A stretch of DNA of 64,000 bases from Herbiconiux ginsengi (GTDB lineage: Bacteria; Actinomycetota; Actinomycetes; Actinomycetales; Microbacteriaceae): contig NZ_FNPZ01000002.1 of assembly GCF_900107435.1 (NCBI RefSeq), forward strand, positions 760,979 to 824,978, in the 5' to 3' direction. Numbering within the stretch: position 1 is the stretch's first letter; the number at the start of each line of letters is the position of its first letter. Position numbers and translations under genes: made by a program. The notes under the pieces are model-generated. The model was not told the origin of the DNA. It was given only the letters and a program-made list of their open reading frames with translations, and did no database searches. Shown here piece after piece: positions 8,234-16,484 of this stretch.

Positions 8234-9358
8234 ATGCCGACCTCGTCGCGAGCCTTCTCCGCCCTCCCCCAGCCTCTCCGCGCGCGGTCGATCGTGCCGC
8301 CCTACCTGCTCGCGCGCATCGCCCAGGCCGACTCCTTCGGCATGGCGAGAGCGGCCGAGGCGGCACGCCGGTCGCTGCTGGCCGATCCGCCGTTGCGGCT
8401 GGAGCGGGAGCACGCAGCGGATCGCAGCCCCGCCACTCCCCCGTCGGCGTTGGCCGTTCCCGTCACCGCCGCGGTGGTCGACCGCACCGTCTTCGACGCC
8501 GGCAACACGGAGACGTTGCCGGGGCGCGAGGTGCGGCGAGAGGCAGATGCGCCGGTCGACGACGTGGCCGTGAACGAGGCGTTCGACGGGCTCGGCGCGA
8601 CGCACGCGCTGCTGCTCGAGGCGTTCGGCCGCGATTCGGTCGACGGCACGGGTCTGCCGCTGCTGGCCACGGTGCACTACGGGCGCGACTACGACAACGC
8701 CTTCTGGGATGGCGAGCGCATGGTCTTCGGCGACGGCGACGGCGAGGTGTTCGGCCGGTTCACGGCGTCGCTCTCGGTGATCGGGCACGAGTTGGCGCAC
8801 GGCGTCACGCAGTTCACGGCCGGGCTGATCTACGAGGGCCAGTCGGGAGCGCTCAACGAGTCGTTCTCCGATGTCCTGGGTGCGCTCGTCGAGCAGCATC
8901 AGCTCGGGCAGCGAGCGGATGCGGCGAGCTGGCTGATCGGCGAGGGGCTCTTCACCGACGCGGTCGAGGGGCGCGCGCTGCGTTCGATGATCGCGCCCGG
9001 CACCGCGTACGACGACGACGTGCTCGGGAGAGATCCGCAGCCGGCCGACATGGCGGGCTACGTCGACACCCGAGACGACAACGGCGGGGTGCATCTGAAC
9101 TCGGGCATCCCGAACCGGGCCTTCGCCCTCGCGGCGACGGAGCTCGGCGGCTTCGCCTGGGAACGCGCGGGCCAGGTCTGGTACGACACGGTCGTGGGGC
9201 TCGCCGCGCCGCTCGACCCGCGGTCGACCTTCGAGCAGTTCGCGGAGGCCACGATGGGCGCCGCGAGAGCGCGCTTCGGCGAGGAGTCGGCCGAGCTCTC
9301 GGCGATCGACCGGGCATGGCGTACCGTGGGCGTGAGGAGCGATGACACCCCAGGATGA
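8234..9358 (+). CDS. M4 metalloprotease, protealysin-like
   Basis: A 374-aa thermolysin-family zinc protease. The zinc site HELAH is at 185-189, with the third ligand in NESFSD (E209) and the transition-state His in HLNSGIPN (H287). There is no signal peptide. Instead a short propeptide begins [12 protein letters not shown] (19-30), the PPYLL-type protealysin precursor signature, so the enzyme is probably made as a cytoplasmic proenzyme that leaves the cell by a non-Sec route, as for protealysin. The total length fits the protealysin group rather than long secreted thermolysins. Its 3' end overlaps the next gene by 17 bp; that gene looks like the inhibitor emfourin. Confidence 0.88.
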   Translation: MPTSSRAFSALPQPLRARSIVPPYLLARIAQADSFGMARAAEAARRSLLADPPLRLEREHAADRSPATPPSALAVPVTAAVVDRTVFDAGNTETLPGREVRREADAPVDDVAVNEAFDGLGATHALLLEAFGRDSVDGTGLPLLATVHYGRDYDNAFWDGERMVFGDGDGEVFGRFTASLSVIGHELAHGVTQFTAGLIYEGQSGALNESFSDVLGALVEQHQLGQRADAASWLIGEGLFTDAVEGRALRSMIAPGTAYDDDVLGRDPQPADMAGYVDTRDDNGGVHLNSGIPNRAFALAATELGGFAWERAGQVWYDTVVGLAAPLDPRSTFEQFAEATMGAARARFGEESAELSAIDRAWRTVGVRSDDTPG

Positions 9359-9776
9359 CGACACAACCGGCCCCGAGGAAGCGGCCCGGTCTTCCGACAC
9401 GGCCGGCGGCAGCATCCACCCCGCTCACGACAGCGGCGGACAGGAGCTGCGGATCACGGTGGCGCGCTCGGGTGGGATCGCCGGCATCGGTCCGACCTGG
9501 ACGGTGACCGCGTCGGAGGAGTCGGATGTCGACTCCTGGCTGTCGCTCGTGGAGTCCTGCCCCTGGGACCCGCCGGACGCTCTCGACACCGCCCCGATCG
9601 GTGGCGGTGTCGACCGATTCGTCTATACCATCCGCGTCCTCCTCCCGACGGACGAAGAGCGAGACGCGCGAGTCGCCGAGCAGAGCGCCGGCCCATGGCG
9701 CACCCTCATCGACCGAGTCAAGAACGCCGCCCCGAACACCGAAAGCCGCAGGCCGCGCCCAGACACCCCAAACTGA
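9342..9776 (+). CDS. Emfourin-like protealysin inhibitor
   Basis: A 144-aa protein overlapping the protease gene by 17 bp and preceded by GAGGAGCG. Its core (LRITVARSGGIAGIGPTWTV, residues about 36-55) and the VDRFVYTIRV strand match emfourin, the cognate inhibitor co-encoded with protealysin in many bacteria. The N-terminal 30 residues are acidic and disordered. The last 15 or so residues (from NTES onwards) are encoded by the start of dispersed repeat copy B, so the repeat seems to have provided a new C-terminus. Likely forms an operon with the protease and keeps it inactive inside the cell. Confidence 0.8.
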   Translation: MTPQDDDTTGPEEAARSSDTAGGSIHPAHDSGGQELRITVARSGGIAGIGPTWTVTASEESDVDSWLSLVESCPWDPPDALDTAPIGGGVDRFVYTIRVLLPTDEERDARVAEQSAGPWRTLIDRVKNAAPNTESRRPRPDTPN

Positions 9777-10022
9777 GCCCAACACCGCGACCGCGACCGT
9801 ATCAAATACACCGCCCCGAGGACCGAAAGCCGCGGGCCGCGCTCAGACGACCCAGGGTGAGCGCGAGGCCAAGGCCGCGTCCGCGACCCTGTCAAATACA
9901 CCGCCCCGAGGACCGAAAGCCGCGGGCCGCGCTCAGACGACCCAGGGTGAGGGCGAGGCCGCGTCAGCGACCTCACCCGAACATGTCGCCTCGCGCCGCA
10001 GAAGCGGCGGCGCGAGCAAAAA
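9735..10022. repeat. Dispersed repeat, copy B (three units plus hairpin tail)
   Basis: Three units start near 9735, 9820 and 9913; the last two are nearly identical and each contains TATCAAATACACCGCC or GTCAAATACACCGCC, then CCGAGGACCGAAAGCCGCGG. The terminal unit runs into the same tail as copy A, with the perfect CTCGCGCCGC/GCGGCGCGAG hairpin (9990-9999 / 10007-10016). The first, diverged unit encodes the emfourin C-terminus. This explains the 305-bp gap 9777-10081, which has no other gene. Confidence 0.75.
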
Positions 10023-10053
10023 GGGCCCGCCCAGCCGAAGGCCGGGCGAGCCC
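10018..10053 (-). terminator. Rho-independent terminator after pstB
   Basis: On the minus strand a 14-bp stem (GGGCTCGCCCGGCC / GGCTGGGCGGGCCC, two G-U pairs, 3-nt loop) is followed by TTTTTG. It lies 28 nt past the pstB stop and closes the envelope gene cluster. Confidence 0.8.
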
Positions 10054-10081
10054 GAAAAGCGGCGAAGCGGTACGGTCTCCG

Positions 10082-11173
10082 CTACCCGAACACCCCGTTC
10101 ACGTAATCAAACGTGCGCGAATCGATCGGGCTCGAGAACATGGCCTCGGTGCTGCCGTGCTCCACGATGTGCCCCGGCTGTCCCTGAGCGGCGAGGAAGA
10201 ACGCGCACTGCGTCGACACCCGCTGCGCCTGCTGCATGTTGTGCGTGACGATCACGATGGTGACGTCGTCGACGAGCTCGAGCATCGTCTCCTCGATCAC
10301 GCGGGTCGAGGTGGGGTCGAGCGCCGAGCAGGGCTCGTCCATCAGCAGCACCTTCGGCGTCACGGCGAGCGAGCGGGCGATGCACAAGCGTTGCTGCTGG
10401 CCGCCGGAGAGCCCGCCGCCGGGAGCGCGTAGGCGGTCGCGCACCTCTTTCCAGAGCCCCGCCTTGGTGAGGCAGGTCTCGACGAGGTAGTCGCGGCGGT
10501 CGCGGTCGGCGCGAGTTCCGGTGAGCTTCAGCCCGGCCAGCACGTTGTCGTAGATCGACATCGCCGGGAAGGGGTTGGGTTTCTGGAAGACCATGCCGAT
10601 GTGCTTGCGGGCGTCGACGAGCTTCCGCGACGGGTCGTATATGTCCTCCCCGTCGAGCAGCACCTCGCCGGCGAGGCTCGCCGAGGGGATGAGTTCGTGC
10701 ATCCGGTTCAGGATGCGGAGAAAGGTCGACTTGCCGCATCCCGACGGCCCGATCAGCGAGGTGATGACCCCGGCGGGCATGGTGAGGGAGACCCGGTCGA
10801 GCACCTGATGGTCGCCGAACCAGGCCGAGATGTTCTGGGCGTCGAGCTCCGCGAGCGGCGGCCGGTCGTCGACGGCGAGCAGCTGCTGCTCGAAGCTGCG
10901 CGCCGACTCGGCCCCCGAGACCTGCTGCTGCCCCTGGGGCGTGGCGAGAATCGCGCCGCCGTACTGGTCGGCGTTGGCGTACGGGCGAGCGCCCGGTGCA
11001 CCCGGCGCGAGCGGCATCCCCGAATCCGGATGCGTGGCGACCGTCGGCGGCACCCAGTCGCGCGGACCGGCGCCCTTCATGATGCGCCGCTGCTCCCGCC
11101 GGCTGAGCGGAGGCATGACAGTGGTGATGTCCTCGGCCGTTGGAGCAGGCACGTCGGTGGGGCTGTCGCTCAT
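10082..11173 (-). CDS. pstB: Phosphate-type ABC transporter ATPase PstB with N-terminal extension
   Basis: A 363-aa ATPase of the PstB family. Walker [10 protein letters not shown] is at 142-150, the signature LSGGQQQR at 255-262, Walker B VLLMDEP at 275-281 and the H-loop in [10 protein letters not shown]. PstB proteins are normally about 250-260 aa. Here a 110-residue N-terminal extension, rich in Pro/Ala/Gly with a basic patch ([11 protein letters not shown]), precedes the ATPase. The start at 11173 is preceded by AACGGACAATC, and no closer start fits. It is the last gene of the run and lies 20 bp after the pseudo-sortase, far from its PstC/PstA partners. The transported ligand is inferred, not shown. 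Confidence 0.88.
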   Translation of the reverse strand: MSDSPTDVPAPTAEDITTVMPPLSRREQRRIMKGAGPRDWVPPTVATHPDSGMPLAPGAPGARPYANADQYGGAILATPQGQQQVSGAESARSFEQQLLAVDDRPPLAELDAQNISAWFGDHQVLDRVSLTMPAGVITSLIGPSGCGKSTFLRILNRMHELIPSASLAGEVLLDGEDIYDPSRKLVDARKHIGMVFQKPNPFPAMSIYDNVLAGLKLTGTRADRDRRDYLVETCLTKAGLWKEVRDRLRAPGGGLSGGQQQRLCIARSLAVTPKVLLMDEPCSALDPTSTRVIEETMLELVDDVTIVIVTHNMQQAQRVSTQCAFFLAAQGQPGHIVEHGSTEAMFSSPIDSRTFDYVNGVFG

Positions 11174-11193
11174 GATTGTCCGTTCCGCTGTCG

Positions 11194-12177
11194 TCACAGC
11201 ATGTTGGGGAGGAGTCGGGTGACCTGATCGGCGATGAGCAGACCGCCGAGCACCATCACCGGCACGAAGACCACCCACATCTTCTGGGCGCCGATGCGCC
11301 GGTACGACCACACCGCGGCGATCTCGGCGATCACGAAGAACTGCAGCGCGAAGACGAGCGCCCACACCGTGCTGGTGTCGGTGGCGAGTTCGAGCGATTG
11401 CGACGGCAGGGTGCGGAAGCTGCTCTGCCGCGCGCCGGCGGGTTCGGTCTCGGAGACGAGGTGGGCATCCACGCGAGCGACACCCGTGGGGATGAACGCG
11501 GCGCCTCGGGCGGTCTCGAGGATCAGCCGACTCTCGCCCGCGATCGGGCTGGGCGGTGCGAGGTCGCCGGCATAGCGCACCCCGATCACCTCGAACTTCT
11601 GCTCGCCCTGGCCGGTCAGCACGGTGAAGGTCTCGCCGGGCGCGAGTTCCTGGATGCGACTGAACGGCCCACCGTAGGCGGCCGCCCGGCCCATGATGAC
11701 GCTGACGCCCTCCTGACCGGGCAGTACGGTGTCACGCCGATGACCCGGGCCGCTCGTGAGCTCACCGCTCGTGGTGCCCTCCACGACGACCTCGTTGACC
11801 CCGATCGCCGGGATCTGGATCAAGGCCACGGGCGCGCCATCCGGCAGCAGGGTGTCGTCGAACGCGCCTTCACTCACCGGCGCCGTTCCCGCCGAGAGCT
11901 GGGCGCGGAACGCGTCGGTCAGTTGCTGCTGCGCAACGAGGTGCTGCAGGTGGCTGAGCACCATCAGGTTCACCGCGAATGCGAGCAGGACGGCGGCGAC
12001 GAGGGCGAGGCAGCTTCGCAGCAGCAGTTGCGACTGGCTGAGCGGCGCCAGCGGCACCATCGACCGCGGCATGCGCTTGGGCATGCGCGGCGGTTTCGGC
12101 GGTGCCGGTGGAGGAGCAACGGATGCGCCGCCGCCGATGAGTGGCGCGGGCGGTGGCGCCTCCGTCGTGCTGGTCAC
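11194..12177 (-). CDS. Sortase-fold protein lacking catalytic His and Cys (pseudo-sortase)
   Basis: The 327-aa protein has a Pro-rich cytosolic N-terminus, a membrane segment (51-72), a sortase barrel (about 115-243) and two C-terminal membrane segments (about 270-292, 300-320). The barrel keeps sortase landmarks: [17 protein letters not shown]-x-x-DTVLPGQ-G and GGPFSRI-x-ELAPG. However, where active sortases have AGH, this one has MGR (R164), and where they have the L-x-T-C box it has LETARG (A223). Arg235 may match the catalytic Arg. With His and Cys both gone, transpeptidation is not expected. GTG start overlaps the stop of the upstream gene (GTGA), so translation is coupled. A structural or adaptor role beside the DUF916/WxL-like proteins is my inference. 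Confidence 0.78.
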   Translation of the reverse strand: MTSTTEAPPPAPLIGGGASVAPPPAPPKPPRMPKRMPRSMVPLAPLSQSQLLLRSCLALVAAVLLAFAVNLMVLSHLQHLVAQQQLTDAFRAQLSAGTAPVSEGAFDDTLLPDGAPVALIQIPAIGVNEVVVEGTTSGELTSGPGHRRDTVLPGQEGVSVIMGRAAAYGGPFSRIQELAPGETFTVLTGQGEQKFEVIGVRYAGDLAPPSPIAGESRLILETARGAAFIPTGVARVDAHLVSETEPAGARQSSFRTLPSQSLELATDTSTVWALVFALQFFVIAEIAAVWSYRRIGAQKMWVVFVPVMVLGGLLIADQVTRLLPNML

Positions 12178-12932
12178 GCGGTCGACTCCTGCGTCGCAGC
12201 GGCGCCGACTCCGGCGGGCGCGACGGATGCGCTGCCATCACGCACGATCCTCACGATCACGTACGCGACGCCGGCCACCGCCGCGAGGGCCAGCAGGAAC
12301 CACGGCGGCAGGAACACGAAGGTATCGCGTGTCATCGGCTCGAGGGCGACGCCGTCGACCGTTGCCGGCGGGGTGAGGGTGTAGTGCGCCGTCGCGAAGG
12401 TCCACTGGCCGACACCGGTGAGGGTCGACTGCACGACCACCTTCTCGTTCGGTTTGAGGCCGTTCACGGCTACCCCGTCGACGGAACCGAGTTCATTGCC
12501 GAACGGCCCGGTCACCCAGAATCGCGCAGTGCTGTCGATGATGGAGCTCGACACGTTGCGAACGGTGAACTGCGCGCTGAGCTCACCACCGAGCGGATCG
12601 ATCGACGGTCGGTATTCGGTGTTCAGGCCGGAGACGTAGAGGATGCCCCCGATGCTGTATTCGTCGTCACCGAGCGCGGGGGCCGAGACGGGCCCGCTGG
12701 TGACGGTCGAACCGCCCTCGGTCGTCGTGGTGGTGCGGTTGGGCGTGTTCGCAGCCGGCGAGGGGCTGCTCGTCCCCCCGGAACCCGGCACCACGGTGAC
12801 CTGCAGATTGACACCCGTGGGCGGCACGTCGTCGGCCGCGTACGCGGACGAGCCGGTGCCGAGACCGACGGCGACGAGACCGACGAGCGCGAACGCCCCG
12901 AGACCGGCGGCGAGGATTCTCGACGGGCGCAT
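12174..12932 (-). CDS. Short DUF916-like membrane-anchored surface protein
   Basis: A 252-aa exported protein: signal peptide (1-32, ending SSAYA-AD), a Ser/Thr/Pro linker (about 48-85), one immunoglobulin-like domain and a C-terminal membrane anchor (about 207-230) with a short cytosolic tail. The domain copies the C-terminal half of the neighbouring DUF916 protein: both share the order FTV-x-N, G-x-GQW, a Y-x-x-x-P strand, VD-x-x-AL-x-P, RDT-x-x-F and then the PW-x-LL membrane start. It lacks the N-terminal peptidoglycan-facing domain. Its ATG overlaps the upstream stop by one base (TGATG). Probably arose by partial duplication; function inferred as a surface-complex subunit. Confidence 0.72.
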   Translation of the reverse strand: MRPSRILAAGLGAFALVGLVAVGLGTGSSAYAADDVPPTGVNLQVTVVPGSGGTSSPSPAANTPNRTTTTTEGGSTVTSGPVSAPALGDDEYSIGGILYVSGLNTEYRPSIDPLGGELSAQFTVRNVSSSIIDSTARFWVTGPFGNELGSVDGVAVNGLKPNEKVVVQSTLTGVGQWTFATAHYTLTPPATVDGVALEPMTRDTFVFLPPWFLLALAAVAGVAYVIVRIVRDGSASVAPAGVGAAATQESTA

Positions 12933-14023
12933 CACGAGCCGTTCGAGATCGTCGACCGCTGCTCGGCCTGCTCGCGCGCTTTGCGACGGGCCTCCGCCTC
13001 GGTGTAGGCGATCCAGTCCCGCGCGGTCTTCTCGTCGCGTGCCCGACGGAGACGGATGAAGAAATAGACGCCGGCGACGATGACCAGCAGCACCAGCAGC
13101 AGCCAGGGCACCGCGAAGGTGATGGTGTCGCGGCTGACGGTCGGCAGCGGCCCCGGGTCGAGCGCCTCCTCGTCGACGGTGGGCTGCATCATGACGTACG
13201 GATTCAGGTAGCCCCACTGCCCGGTGCCGGGCACCGTCATCGTGATGGTGCGGGTGCTGCCCGGAAGCATCTCCGACAGCTCCTGGCGCACCTGGGCCGC
13301 GACCCCGATGCCGAGGTAGGTGTTCACACCGGCCAGCATGTTCGCGCCGAGCGCGACGTTGCCGGTGTTCTGCACCGTGAAGGTGATGGTGGTCTTGCCG
13401 TCGAGCGGGTTCAGTTCGCCGTGGTAGTCGGCGGCGATGCTCGAGATGGTGAGGGCCGGCTGGAGGTCGCCGGGAACCCGCACGTAGACCCGGGTAGCCA
13501 CGCGGCGGTCGACCAGGATCTGCCCTTCGGCGCCGGTGACCGAGATCACGATTCCCGCCGCGTGGTCGCCGGGAGCGGCGTCGGCCGGAACGTTCAGGGT
13601 GAACGGCACCACCTGGGATGCACCGGGGTCGAGCGGGATGTCCAGCTGCGTCGCCCCGCCGTCGAACGTGAGCCAGGTGCCCGCGTCGGTCGGAACGACA
13701 CCCGTGTCGAGAAGACCGTACGAGCCGTCTTCGGTGTTGTAGGCGTCGGTGGCGAACACCTTCATGGTCTTGGGTGTCGTGCCGGTGTTGCGCACGATGT
13801 AGTTGTCGGTGAGCTGCTGGCCCGGGGCCGCCTGGTAGCTGAAGCGGCTCCGGCCGTCGGCCGATGTCTCGGTGGAGGGTGCACCCGAGATGCCGTCGGT
13901 GTCGTCCGCCTGAGCGGAGGCGGCGGGCGAGGCCGCGAGCAGGCCGCCGGTGAGGGCTGCGGCGATCAGGGCGACGGCGACGACACGTCGAGACAGACGA
14001 TCCAGAGCGGGGATGAGAGGCAC
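12932..14023 (-). CDS. DUF916 (WxL-interacting-type) surface protein
   Basis: A 363-aa protein with signal peptide (1-38, ASA-QA), two immunoglobulin-like domains (about 55-165 and 170-290), a membrane anchor (about 308-330) and a basic coiled cytosolic tail rich in Arg/Glu. The first domain has the DUF916 pattern (FSYQAAPGQQLTDNYIVRNTG, then DPGASQVVPFTLNVP and GDHAAGIVIS). In Firmicutes DUF916 proteins bind WxL-domain proteins and peptidoglycan. GTG start at 14023; the RBS is weak, and the next gene upstream is separated by a strong terminator, so it may be expressed at a lower level. Confidence 0.8.
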   Translation of the reverse strand: MPLIPALDRLSRRVVAVALIAAALTGGLLAASPAASAQADDTDGISGAPSTETSADGRSRFSYQAAPGQQLTDNYIVRNTGTTPKTMKVFATDAYNTEDGSYGLLDTGVVPTDAGTWLTFDGGATQLDIPLDPGASQVVPFTLNVPADAAPGDHAAGIVISVTGAEGQILVDRRVATRVYVRVPGDLQPALTISSIAADYHGELNPLDGKTTITFTVQNTGNVALGANMLAGVNTYLGIGVAAQVRQELSEMLPGSTRTITMTVPGTGQWGYLNPYVMMQPTVDEEALDPGPLPTVSRDTITFAVPWLLLVLLVIVAGVYFFIRLRRARDEKTARDWIAYTEAEARRKAREQAEQRSTISNGS

Positions 14024-14115
14024 AGTTGATTTATCCAGGAGGAGTTGGCGAAGCGGCAGCAGGGAGATGAAGGAGGTGTGAACGAGGAGGTTCGGATCGA
14101 GACATCCGGCACCCC

Positions 14116-14148
14116 AAAAAGGGGGGCCGCGCGGCTGCGCGACCCCCC
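14116..14148 (-). terminator. Strong terminator inside the envelope gene run
   Basis: On the minus strand a 12-bp stem (GGGGGGTCGCGC / GCGCGGCCCCCC, one G-U pair, AGCC loop) is followed by TTTTTGGGG, 8 nt after the stop of the WxL-like gene. It divides the gene run into an upstream part (transporter, binding proteins, WxL-like) and a downstream part (DUF916 proteins, pseudo-sortase, PstB), and could set their ratio by partial read-through. Confidence 0.85.
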
Positions 14149-14156
14149 TCTCGGTG

Positions 14157-15233
14157 CTACTTCGAGGTCAGCGTGAGCGTGAGCTTCGAGTTGTAGGTAC
14201 CGGCCGGCATGTTCGCGGGGGCCACGAACGTGAGGGCGGCGTTGAACTTCGACTCCGGCACCGCGCTCGTGTTGCCCGCCTGGGCGAACACAGCCCCGGT
14301 TCCCCCGTAGTTCGCCGAACCAGCGACCTGCGGGTTGGCGAGCGTGACGAGCGGGTTCAGCGTGAAGTTCGCGGCGGCTGCCGGAGCGAGACCGAGCTGC
14401 GTGTTCGCGATGACCTTGGAAGCGTCAGAAGCGTTCACGAACGGGTCGACCTTGGTGGTCACGGTCCAGCCCGGGTGCGAGACGACGCGGGTGTCCTGCA
14501 CGGTGAACTCGCCGAGGGTACCGGTGGAGGTCGAGAGGCCGCCGACGATGGTCGGGTTCTCGATCTTGGCGGTGCCGACGGTGGGAGCGACCAGGTTGAG
14601 CGTGCCGTCGACGGCGCCGATGGTGGTGGCCTGGAGGTTGATCTCGGCCGAACCGACCGGAGGCTGCTCCGGCACGGTGGTGCTCGGAACCGCGAACTCC
14701 CAGGTCGGGTCGGCGCCGCCGGTGCCCGGGGTGACGGTGATGTTGGTGAAGTACGCACCATCGGCCGACACGTTCAGGTAGTTGTTCTTCATGAACGCGA
14801 AGCCGACCGAGAAGTTGCCACCGGCCTTGACCGCGGTGAGCGACCCGTTGATGTTGTCGTCCAGACGCATCGAGGGGTAGCTGACGTTCTTCGTGCCCTG
14901 GATGAAGTCGTTGGGCGCGTAGGCGAGCCAGGCGCTCGGGTTGGTCTCCTGACCGCGGGGCGAGATGAAGGTCTCCACCCCGGTCGAGTCGTTCGACCCG
15001 ACGAACACGGCCGCGAGGTCGGTGTCGCTGGCGCGGGCGATGACGGCCTGGCTGAACGGCACCGGCGTGGTGACCGGCCAGAGCGAGCCGTCGTTGGCGT
15101 CGGCGATGTAGAGCGGGCCCTTGGAGCCCGTGGTGGGGTCGACCGCGGCGTTGGCCGCGCCGGCCGAGACGGCGATGATCGTGCCGGCGACGACGCCGAC
15201 CATCGCGACGCGGAGAGCGTTCTTCTTGAACAT
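14157..15233 (-). CDS. WxL-like secreted surface protein
   Basis: A 358-aa exported protein with signal peptide (1-29, ANA-AV) and no membrane anchor. The C-terminal part resembles the WxL domain: FTVQDTRV (243-250), then GWTVTTKVDPF (255-265) at the place of the first W-x-L/V motif, and a final AGTYNSKLTLTLTSK strand where WxL proteins end in a TLTWTL-type strand. The second Trp is replaced by Leu. WxL domains attach proteins non-covalently to the cell wall and pair with DUF916 proteins, two of which are the next genes. A strong terminator follows. Confidence is moderate because the similarity is by pattern only. Confidence 0.65.
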   Translation of the reverse strand: MFKKNALRVAMVGVVAGTIIAVSAGAANAAVDPTTGSKGPLYIADANDGSLWPVTTPVPFSQAVIARASDTDLAAVFVGSNDSTGVETFISPRGQETNPSAWLAYAPNDFIQGTKNVSYPSMRLDDNINGSLTAVKAGGNFSVGFAFMKNNYLNVSADGAYFTNITVTPGTGGADPTWEFAVPSTTVPEQPPVGSAEINLQATTIGAVDGTLNLVAPTVGTAKIENPTIVGGLSTSTGTLGEFTVQDTRVVSHPGWTVTTKVDPFVNASDASKVIANTQLGLAPAAAANFTLNPLVTLANPQVAGSANYGGTGAVFAQAGNTSAVPESKFNAALTFVAPANMPAGTYNSKLTLTLTSK

Positions 15234-15265
15234 GTGGTTACGATCCGTTTCTGGTTTTCTCAGCG

Positions 15266-16372
15266 CTACAGGGTGGTGTATGCGCGAATGGGGGTTGCGG
15301 AGGAGGGGGCCAGGAAGCCGAACTTGCGCTTCACGGCGCCGGCGGTGCTGGCGAAGGTTCCGGTGTTGGTGAGGCTGGTCGCGTTGGCCGGGTTGAGCAG
15401 GGCGGCGAGCTTGGGGTCGTAGGCCGGGTCGCTCGAGTTGACTCGCTTGTACTCGACCACCAGGTAGGTGTCGCGGCCGAAGCTCGAGGCGTAGAACGCG
15501 TCGCTCGGAACGAGCGCGTTGCCGGTGCCGGTGTATGCAGCGTTGCCGTTGGGCGCACCGAGCTTGACGTTGGCGTTGGTGATGGTGTTGAGGCCGGTGG
15601 CGCCGTTCGACTGGGCGATCCAGCTGGCGGCCGAGAACGGGATGATCTCGTCGGCGGCGAGCACGCTCGCGTCGTTCTCCGGGGTGGTGCCGTTGGCATC
15701 GGTCACGGTCGAGCCGAGGGTGGTGACACCGATTGCGCTCAGGAAGAAGTTGCGGGTGCCCGAGCCGCTCTGCGGGATGCGCGGCTTGACCGTGGTGCTG
15801 CCGATGACGACGGGAGTGCTCGACTCGTAGATCTGCTTGAGCTGAGCGGTGGTCAGCGCGGCGAGGTCGGAGTTGGAGCCGTTGTAGGCGTACGCCACGG
15901 CGTCACGGGCGTAGGGCACGTAGGAGAGCAGACCGGCCGAGTTCGCGTTCGAACCGGGGCCGCTGGACGAGCGGGCGATGTCGATCTGACCGGTGACGAC
16001 GCGTGCCGGAACGTTGGCGGGGTTGGGGTTGGGAGTGTAGGGGTTGCCGGTGATCGAGGCGCGCAGCGCGGTCACGCCCGCGCCGGAGCCGGCGGGGCGG
16101 CCGAAGTAGGCGCCGTTGGGCTTGGTCTGGATGACCGACGAGCCGAACGCGTCGTAGTTGCCAAGGGTGGCGCCGGCAGCGGTGGTGCGCACGACCGAAC
16201 CGCTGACGTTGGTGCCGTTGGTCAGAGCGTTGATGGAGTCTTGCAGCGTGTCGGAACCGACCAGCACGTAGCTGTTCGAGACCGGCTCGGCGTTGGCCGG
16301 AGCGGCCAACGCGACGCCTGCGAGCGCGACGCCCAGGGCTGCGCCGAGGGCGACTACCTTCTTGATCTTCAC
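15266..16372 (-). CDS. PstS-like exported binding protein (PBP-like fold)
   Basis: A 368-aa secreted protein with signal peptide (1-28, ANA-EP). It resembles periplasmic phosphate-binding-like proteins (PBP_like_2): the opening YVLVGSDTLQDSINAL, IDIARSSSGPG, the AYAYNGSNSDLAALTTAQLKQIYE segment and SGSGTRNFFLSAIG near residue 205, the place where PstS proteins bind an oxyanion with SGT. It has no lipobox or membrane anchor, so it may be released or held by the neighbouring anchored proteins. GTG start preceded by AAAGGATC. It lies 32 bp before the WxL-like gene, so the two are probably co-expressed. Confidence 0.75.
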   Translation of the reverse strand: MKIKKVVALGAALGVALAGVALAAPANAEPVSNSYVLVGSDTLQDSINALTNGTNVSGSVVRTTAAGATLGNYDAFGSSVIQTKPNGAYFGRPAGSGAGVTALRASITGNPYTPNPNPANVPARVVTGQIDIARSSSGPGSNANSAGLLSYVPYARDAVAYAYNGSNSDLAALTTAQLKQIYESSTPVVIGSTTVKPRIPQSGSGTRNFFLSAIGVTTLGSTVTDANGTTPENDASVLAADEIIPFSAASWIAQSNGATGLNTITNANVKLGAPNGNAAYTGTGNALVPSDAFYASSFGRDTYLVVEYKRVNSSDPAYDPKLAALLNPANATSLTNTGTFASTAGAVKRKFGFLAPSSATPIRAYTTL

Positions 16373-16484
16373 GGGAGAGTGATCCTTTCAGGATGTGATT
16401 CCGAGCGTCCGCGGCGCGGCTGCTTCGACTTGGTGCACCGGCGGGGATCTGCCCCGGCGTTGACGGGTCCAAGAATGTGGGGCA

